This document shows, in pieces, positions 59,464 through 64,000 of a stretch of DNA of 64,000 nucleotides. Source of the stretch: Eretmocerus hayati (Eukaryota > Arthropoda > Insecta > Hymenoptera > Aphelinidae). The DNA lies in the NCBI GenBank assembly GCA_029851415.1, contig CM056741.1, positions 72,034,282 through 72,098,281 on the forward strand. The letters are read 5' to 3'. A model generated the notes under the pieces. The model was not told the origin of the DNA, ran no database searches, and saw nothing but the letters and a program-made list of their open reading frames with translations. Each line of letters opens with the position of its first letter. Position 1 is the first letter of the stretch. The translations under genes were made by a program, and so were the position numbers.

Positions 59464-60076
59464 CTGGAAGATTAATTGCAATCATGAGATCCATGACATT
59501 GTCATGCTTTCATAGGTTTAATAGAGATTTCTGAACGGTCCAAATGATTTCAGTCCCATGCCAGACAAGCCGACTAGAACTTCTCCACGAGAATTTTTTC
59601 ATCAACGGAAGGATCGAAGGAGATCAAATATCCCGAAGAGCCAAATTCTTTAATCAAAAAAATCACGTCCCTACGTCAAAATTTTTCCAAATACTGGTTA
59701 TTGCTATACAGAAGTTGTGCTCAAGAAATTCGTAGGAACTCAGTTCATTTCACGTGACGAATCACCACAGATCATCAGAATATATACAACAAGTCAGACC
59801 AGAGGGGACCGAAATATTACGGAAAATCATGCGTTCGATGAACATTACTCGAAAAAACAAGTTATGGCGTGTTTTTTGAGGTTATGATTGACTTTGTATC
59901 GAATTTTACTTGGGAAAATACGGGAAGGAATCGTAAGACCGCAAACGAGTAATTATTGTGACTCTAACTTCGATTTTGCGTCTAGTAACATCCGATTGAT
60001 AGGGATCCCTAGATGGCTTTCGAATCACGTTCAGTTGCCCGCGAATATTGATAAATAGTTGAGATCGCATTTGTAC

Positions 60077-60427
60077 CTTTGACATCTTTGAATGTTGATC
60101 ATTGAACTTGGGTGGATTGATGTCAAATAATCCCCTAAGAAGATCTTCGTCTGCTTCGTGACCTCTTGCGACATAGAAATCTCAGCATCTGTTACGATTT
60201 GCATGAGATCATCTATTGTTTCGATCACGGACTTCTCGTCATTTTTGTACAGATCTAGAATTTCCCGGCATTTTTCTTCATGCTGCAAGATTCCAAGTGA
60301 CACATTTTCGTCAACTTTATGACTGAAAACGAAATACCCAGCATCTATAACTAGAGCAGTTGCGATAGCATCGGCTTTTACGAGAATCTCGAACGGTTCT
60401 TCTACCATTTTTTGGCTATCGCAGACC
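60077..60427 (-). CDS. Suv4-20-like: SUV4-20-like histone methyltransferase, N-terminal-domain exon
   Basis: Acceptor TATTCATTTCAG at 60428-60430 and donor CAAAG|GTACAAAT after 60077 bound 351 nt. The 116 residues include ADAIATALVIDAGYFVFSHK, which parallels the SUV4-20 N-terminal helical motif (DDLATSL-LDP-LGF-THKM), followed by a mostly helical, charged region and INIQRCQ before the SET exon. The exon ends in phase 2 (AG) and the next begins with one base (A), giving Arg and an open frame. Intron 59464-60076. The exon starts with G completing an AC-G Thr codon from the upstream 60521 exon over a 93-nt intron. Together the two exons give about 247 residues, near the size of the SUV4-20 catalytic unit. 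Confidence 0.7.
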
Positions 60428-60520
60428 CTGAAATGAATATATTTCATCATTCTGAGATTAGAGGATTGTGGCTCACACAACAGGAAGATGTTGTTCAAGA
60501 TCGTAAGAGCGTGATCTTAC

Positions 60521-60560
60521 GTAAATGTTTTCAACTGAACGTCGATAAGATCGTTCTTAA
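60521..60560 (-). pseudogene. Suv4-20-like: Upstream exon of the SUV4-20-like gene, 3' part, split by a MITE
   Basis: This 3' part reads NDLIDVQLKTF and ends at the donor TTTAC|GTAAGATC in phase 2, matching the next exon. Without the MITE, the sequence resumes at 61397-61413, giving a 53-nt exon that begins after the acceptor ACAAACACTTTAG. With the MITE in place the frame remains open back into the element as far as 60855. The gene could therefore use an element-derived 5' exon, or be inactivated. Confidence 0.5.
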
Positions 60561-61396
60561 CCCTTAGCTGGCACACCTCCGCCAAATAACATAGCTGGCC
60601 AACCTGGGTCGATTCGACCCACGCCGAAAAATTGATGCTGTAGCTGGTATAATGAATCTTTTGACTTGAAATTTTTTTTTTAGCTACTTTGATATGTTTT
60701 TGATGGGCCAATATATCCAGATATCCTCCAAGGTCAAATGAAAAATTCCACAAAATACAATTGTCTAGAAAAATGCAAAAAATCACCTTTTTCACTAAAA
60801 AAATCGTAGACGGCGCAATTTTCATCCAAATGAGCTGAAATCGTAACTGAGTCATCTCGAGATGAGGTCAATTCAAGGAAGAAATAGCGCAAGAGTGGAT
60901 CTTGAAAAAAAGGTATTTATTCTGACATATTTCGACCGATGAATTGAGAATTTTTATTCTCACCCAATATGCCGGATTGAGGACCTCCATTGAAAGATCG
61001 ACCACTGGACTATTTTTTTCTCATATCTACTTGATCTTGAGATAACTCAGTTCAATTTTCAGTTCAATCCATTGAAAATTGCGTCCTCTAGAATATTTTC
61101 AGTGGAAAGGCCATTTTTGCAATTGTTTGAAATAATTTATTATTGCAACTATAAAATGCAATCAAAAATAGCGCGCATAGCTGGCACACCTGGGTACTTT
61201 AGACCCAGCGGCAATTTCGCTTGGCTGTGGTGGGAAGGCGCGCGCGCCAGACCTGTTGCTATATGCACGGTCGGTAAGTGGCACATCTTGACTACCAACA
61301 AATGTCACCCTGAGCCCAAGAAACTTCGAATTACGAGCGTGGCGATCTCATAAAAAAGGTTTTGGGTCGAATAGACCCACGTGTGCCAACCGAGGG
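60561..61396. mobile_element. piggyBac-type MITE (836 bp)
   Basis: Ends CCCTTAGCTGGCACAC and GTGTGCCAACCGAGGG, inverted and ending in CCC/GGG, flanked by TTAA at 60557-60560 and 61397-61400. TTAA duplication plus C-rich tips is diagnostic of the piggyBac superfamily. Inner subterminal repeats GGGTCGA-TCGACCC and AGCTGGCACACC recur inside both ends. No transposase frame. Inserted inside a predicted exon of the SUV4-20-like gene. Confidence 0.85.
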
Positions 61397-61413
61397 TTAA
61401 AGTCAGAGTCACA
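61397..61413 (-). pseudogene. Suv4-20-like: 5' fragment of the MITE-split exon
   Basis: Seventeen bases (TGTGACTCTGACTTTAA on the minus strand, coding CDSDF) lie between the acceptor CACTTTAG and the MITE. They are in frame with 60521-60560 when the element is removed. Confidence 0.4.
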
Positions 61414-61488
61414 CTAAAGTGTTTGTCAGTTGGAATTTTGAGAGGATAAGCGAACCGCATGGACTCAGGGATTGAGAACATAGATATA

Positions 61489-61638
61489 TCAAAGTAGTTC
61501 CATTCGACACTGACACAAGAAAGGAATGAGACGTATTCGATCACTTTTTCGTAACTTCCCTTCAATTTCATAATCCATACCAAGCAGTTCCAGTGCTCTG
61601 AGAGGATCCAGAAGTATCACCAAGATACCTGATATGAG
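61489..61638 (-). CDS. Exon-like open frame, unknown protein
   Basis: After the acceptor-like AACAGAAGTAG, 49 codons are open to TGA: LISGILVILLDPLRALELLG then MDYEIEGKLRKSDRIRL. The composition is protein-like. An overlapping frame (61305-61583) is also open, so the frame is ambiguous. It may be a 5' exon of the methyltransferase gene or an unrelated remnant. Confidence 0.25.
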   Translation of the reverse strand, partial: LISGILVILLDPLRALELLGMDYEIEGKLRKSDRIRLIPFLCQCRMELL

Positions 61639-61639
61639 C

Positions 61640-62760
61640 TACTTCTGTTTCTTTTTTTGATTCCCTGAGAGCTTGAGAAATGTGATTTTTATTTAGTAAA
61701 TTTCACTTGTCTCGAGTTACACTCAAGATGATACGAAAAAATTTGCACCATTCGCGAGATCTTGAAAAAACCTGTCAAAAAAGTTCTCGAAGCATATCAT
61801 TTAGCTGTTTCAGGCTCCAATCAAACGAAATCTTCCAAAATGAGACCAGCCCAATTATCTCGCAATGAAGCTCCCCTTCAGGTTTTTCTAGTTTCTGACA
61901 TTACATGCAATTTTGCACAATCTCCATGGAGAAACTAGTTTCGAGATGTGGTTTTACTACCGTTTCATGCGTTTTATGGCAATACTTCGGTTTTTTATAT
62001 TCTACAAATCAGACAAGAGCATTTTCTGCGCATGCGCGTGACTTTACCAATCTGATAGTAAGTTCAATCAAAAGCCGAGAAAGCTTGAAGCACCGGCGGA
62101 CTTCGATTCTGTCGACTGAAATCAAAGATGCATGGCTTTTCACAGTAAAATAATAAGCCAAATCACCAACAGCCTTGATGCAGAAAGACAGCTCGGGGCT
62201 GAGGTTCAGGTATCATAAATGGGTTCTCTTGCTTTGACATTCCATATTCTTTACTCAAATTCCTATAACTATGACCTGGAGAGATGAAATCGAGATAAGC
62301 ACGTGGTCGTTCTGAAGTGAATCCTTTTAGCTCCCCAGTCCAACTACACTAATTGTAACATTGGTGGAATCATGGTCAGGATGAGAAATTAGAAAATTGA
62401 CGTAAAAACTCACGTCAAGAGACAATTTTCAACGAGTTTTATCGTGAAGATCATGCTTTCTGAATGGATAATCATATTCAAAGAAAATCTGAAAAGTAGC
62501 TTTCTGAATGCTGGCACGAGTTCCTCGGATTTTGCCTAATTGCGGCCTGAAGTAGCTGGAGAAAAAATTTTATGAGCGAGATCAATAGGTTATCTCAAAA
62601 TTTTCCGAATGGCGTGAACTACGTTCTTCTATCTTCAGCCCAACTCGTGAATATGTAATTTAATCTAAAAGAGGCCATAGTTCCATGTTCTGAAGGAATT
62701 AAAAAGCGAGGCGGAGATAGCTCTTCATAGCTCGAAAACTTTGGAAATCCTCTTAGAGAA
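61640..62760. other. No supported feature
   Basis: AT-rich. A plus-strand frame at 61905-62153 has no recognisable motif. Nothing else stands out. Confidence 0.5.
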
Positions 62761-62768
62761 TGTAAAAA

Positions 62769-62900
62769 TTATATCGAAAACCATAGAGTTGAATAAAAAT
62801 GACGAGAAACTGATTCAAGCATTACGACTTTTCTTGTGTCGTTTTCGAATGGAATTACTGATTGTATATTCCATCGGACTACATCAGATAGCTCTCTCAA
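62769..62900 (-). other. Weak exon candidate, unknown protein
   Basis: A minus-strand frame reads IHHLRELSDVVRWNIQS then VIPFENDTRKVVMLES to a TAA, after an acceptor-like CAAATCTAAG. Protein-like but short and unrecognised. Confidence 0.2.
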
Positions 62901-62999
62901 GTGATGAATGTGCTTAGATTTGAACAGAGAGTTAGATCCAAATAGTTGTATTGGTTTGTACACAATCAATATTTTGACGAAGGAGAAGCTAAGGTAGCC

Positions 63000-63265
63000 C
63001 TGAGCGATTTCTTAGTGACTTGCAATCAGTGGCTACACTGCAATAACATCTTCTGACGTGATCTATGACAGTTCAAAAAATTCCTCGAGTTTGAGTGATT
63101 TGCTCGAGTGAGGAGATTTGCGCGGAATATCAAATTAGGAACCATATTTTACGCGTTCGGCATCTTCTGCAGATTATTACTGCGATGGCTCAAGCTCAAG
63201 ATCAGGGATCGCAAAGGAAAATATACAATGGAAAGATCATAGGGTTCGTGTTACCTGGTACACAG
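63000..63265. other. No supported feature
   Basis: Short AT-rich interval. Nothing identified. Confidence 0.5.
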
Positions 63266-63268
63266 TAA

Positions 63269-63623
63269 TTATTCAAACCTGTTATTGATGGCTTTACTAG
63301 AAAAGCCAAGAGCAAGACGTTGAATCCGTAAAATGATCTCTGTTTTATGTTTTAAACGCCTGTCAAATTCGTCCACGTTTTTAGGCAATGCAAATTCTTG
63401 TCCATATAACAGAGATCTAAGATAACGGTGAGAGCGCGTTTCAAGGGTCTTATTCTCATAAAGATATTTTATCACATCATGTGCGATCTTGGGCTCTGTG
63501 GTCATCTTTTTGGCAAGAGTCTTGAGATACTCATTGATGAGCCTCTGCCCAGGTGCCACGAAATGTTTTGTTCCAGTTGAGTAAGCTGTGGAAGTACAAT
63601 AAATCAAATATCCAACGAATTCT
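63269..63623 (-). CDS. Exon of an unrecognised protein, probably terminal
   Basis: A strong acceptor (GACTTTTTTTCAG, 63624-63626) opens about 117 codons to TAA: EFVGYLIYCTSTAYSTG, a helical middle (INEYLKTLAKKM...HDVIKYLYENK), and a basic end (LKHKTEIILRIQRLAL). The composition is convincingly protein-like, but no family is recognised. A 60-nt intron (63624-63683) with donor ACG|GTAAGG links it to upstream sequence. In the matching phase the upstream part reads MILLLAKW and then TGA, ten codons before the splice, so the gene is either broken or uses another start. Confidence 0.45.
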
Positions 63624-63683
63624 CTGAAAAAAAGTCAACAAAAAAGTAAACGGCTACAATTGGAAAGATGACCGAAACCTTAC

Positions 63684-64000
63684 CGTTGGGTAATTCTCAC
63701 GACTCGTCACCATTTCGCCAACAGAAGAATCATAATTGAAATCTCATTGTACGTGACCCAGCAATGACTCAGATGATCGTTTATTACAAAAATAGTACGA
63801 AAAATGTTGGGAGCATCTTTTTGAACGGGGTCTTTCGAGAAATAGTATTATATATTTTCGTCTACTACGATAAGAAATCGATTGTGCTGAACTTGATGCA
63901 CAGAATGGGAGGAATATGTTCCAAAGCTTTGGTCAACATTTTGTTGAAAATTTGGCTCTATTCCCATGGAAATGCAATAACCTCATAAGTTACAATCTAA
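63684..64000. other. Window edge, upstream piece of the preceding gene
   Basis: Contains the donor for the 60-nt intron at its lower end and the stop-containing upstream frame. A plus-strand frame at 63764-63988 has no motif. Nothing more can be supported. Confidence 0.35.

Overview
The window reads as nuclear DNA of an arthropod, most likely an insect. It has GT-AG introns of 60-100 nt and up, a 5'-truncated jockey-like non-LTR retrotransposon, a tRNA-derived SINE, several MITE-like DNA elements (piggyBac type with TTAA, pogo/Tigger type with TA) and a divergent SUV4-20 histone methyltransferase gene. I see no bacterial-style gene organisation. Species is not resolvable from the sequence alone.

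Layout. 1-2.7 kb: ATG/GAT-rich tandem repeats carrying seven related cassettes; five of them have a 50-nt core bounded by AG and GTRAGT on the plus strand, while the minus strand stays open as a His-rich repeat protein. 2.7-8.6 kb: mostly non-coding, with a CCCAGAAA motif cluster, a near-perfect 38-bp-arm hairpin, two fold-back MITEs, a CpG-rich possible first exon and the retrotransposon fragment. 8.65-51.06 kb: one large satellite array. Its basic monomer (B) is about 530 bp. Into it are embedded 17 copies of a 0.75 or 1.03 kb palindromic element (P) with about 24-bp terminal inverted repeats, always in the same phase of B and separated by whole numbers of B monomers. The array is built of higher-order duplications (periods 3,620, 5,711, 7,602 and 1,059 bp). 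One P copy carries a pogo-like MITE. 51.06-53.25 kb: decayed array edge with inverted and diverged relics, a 168-bp tandem repeat and two adjacent long hairpins with 3-nt loops.

53.4-64 kb: a 947-bp long-inverted-repeat element, several short coding-like pieces I cannot name, a SINE, and on the minus strand the best protein gene in the window: two phase-compatible exons (60427-60077 and 59463-59070) encoding a SUV4-20-like N-terminal region plus SET domain with NHDC motif but no post-SET zinc cysteines. A likely upstream exon is split by an 836-bp piggyBac-type MITE flanked by TTAA.

How it fits together: the main biology is repeat evolution. The simplest reading is that a palindromic mobile element jumped once into a satellite monomer and was then amplified with it. 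A divergent H4K20-methyltransferase-type gene lies about 9 kb from this heterochromatin-like array; any functional link is speculation. Short open frames within the satellite are by-products of the repeat and are not annotated as genes.
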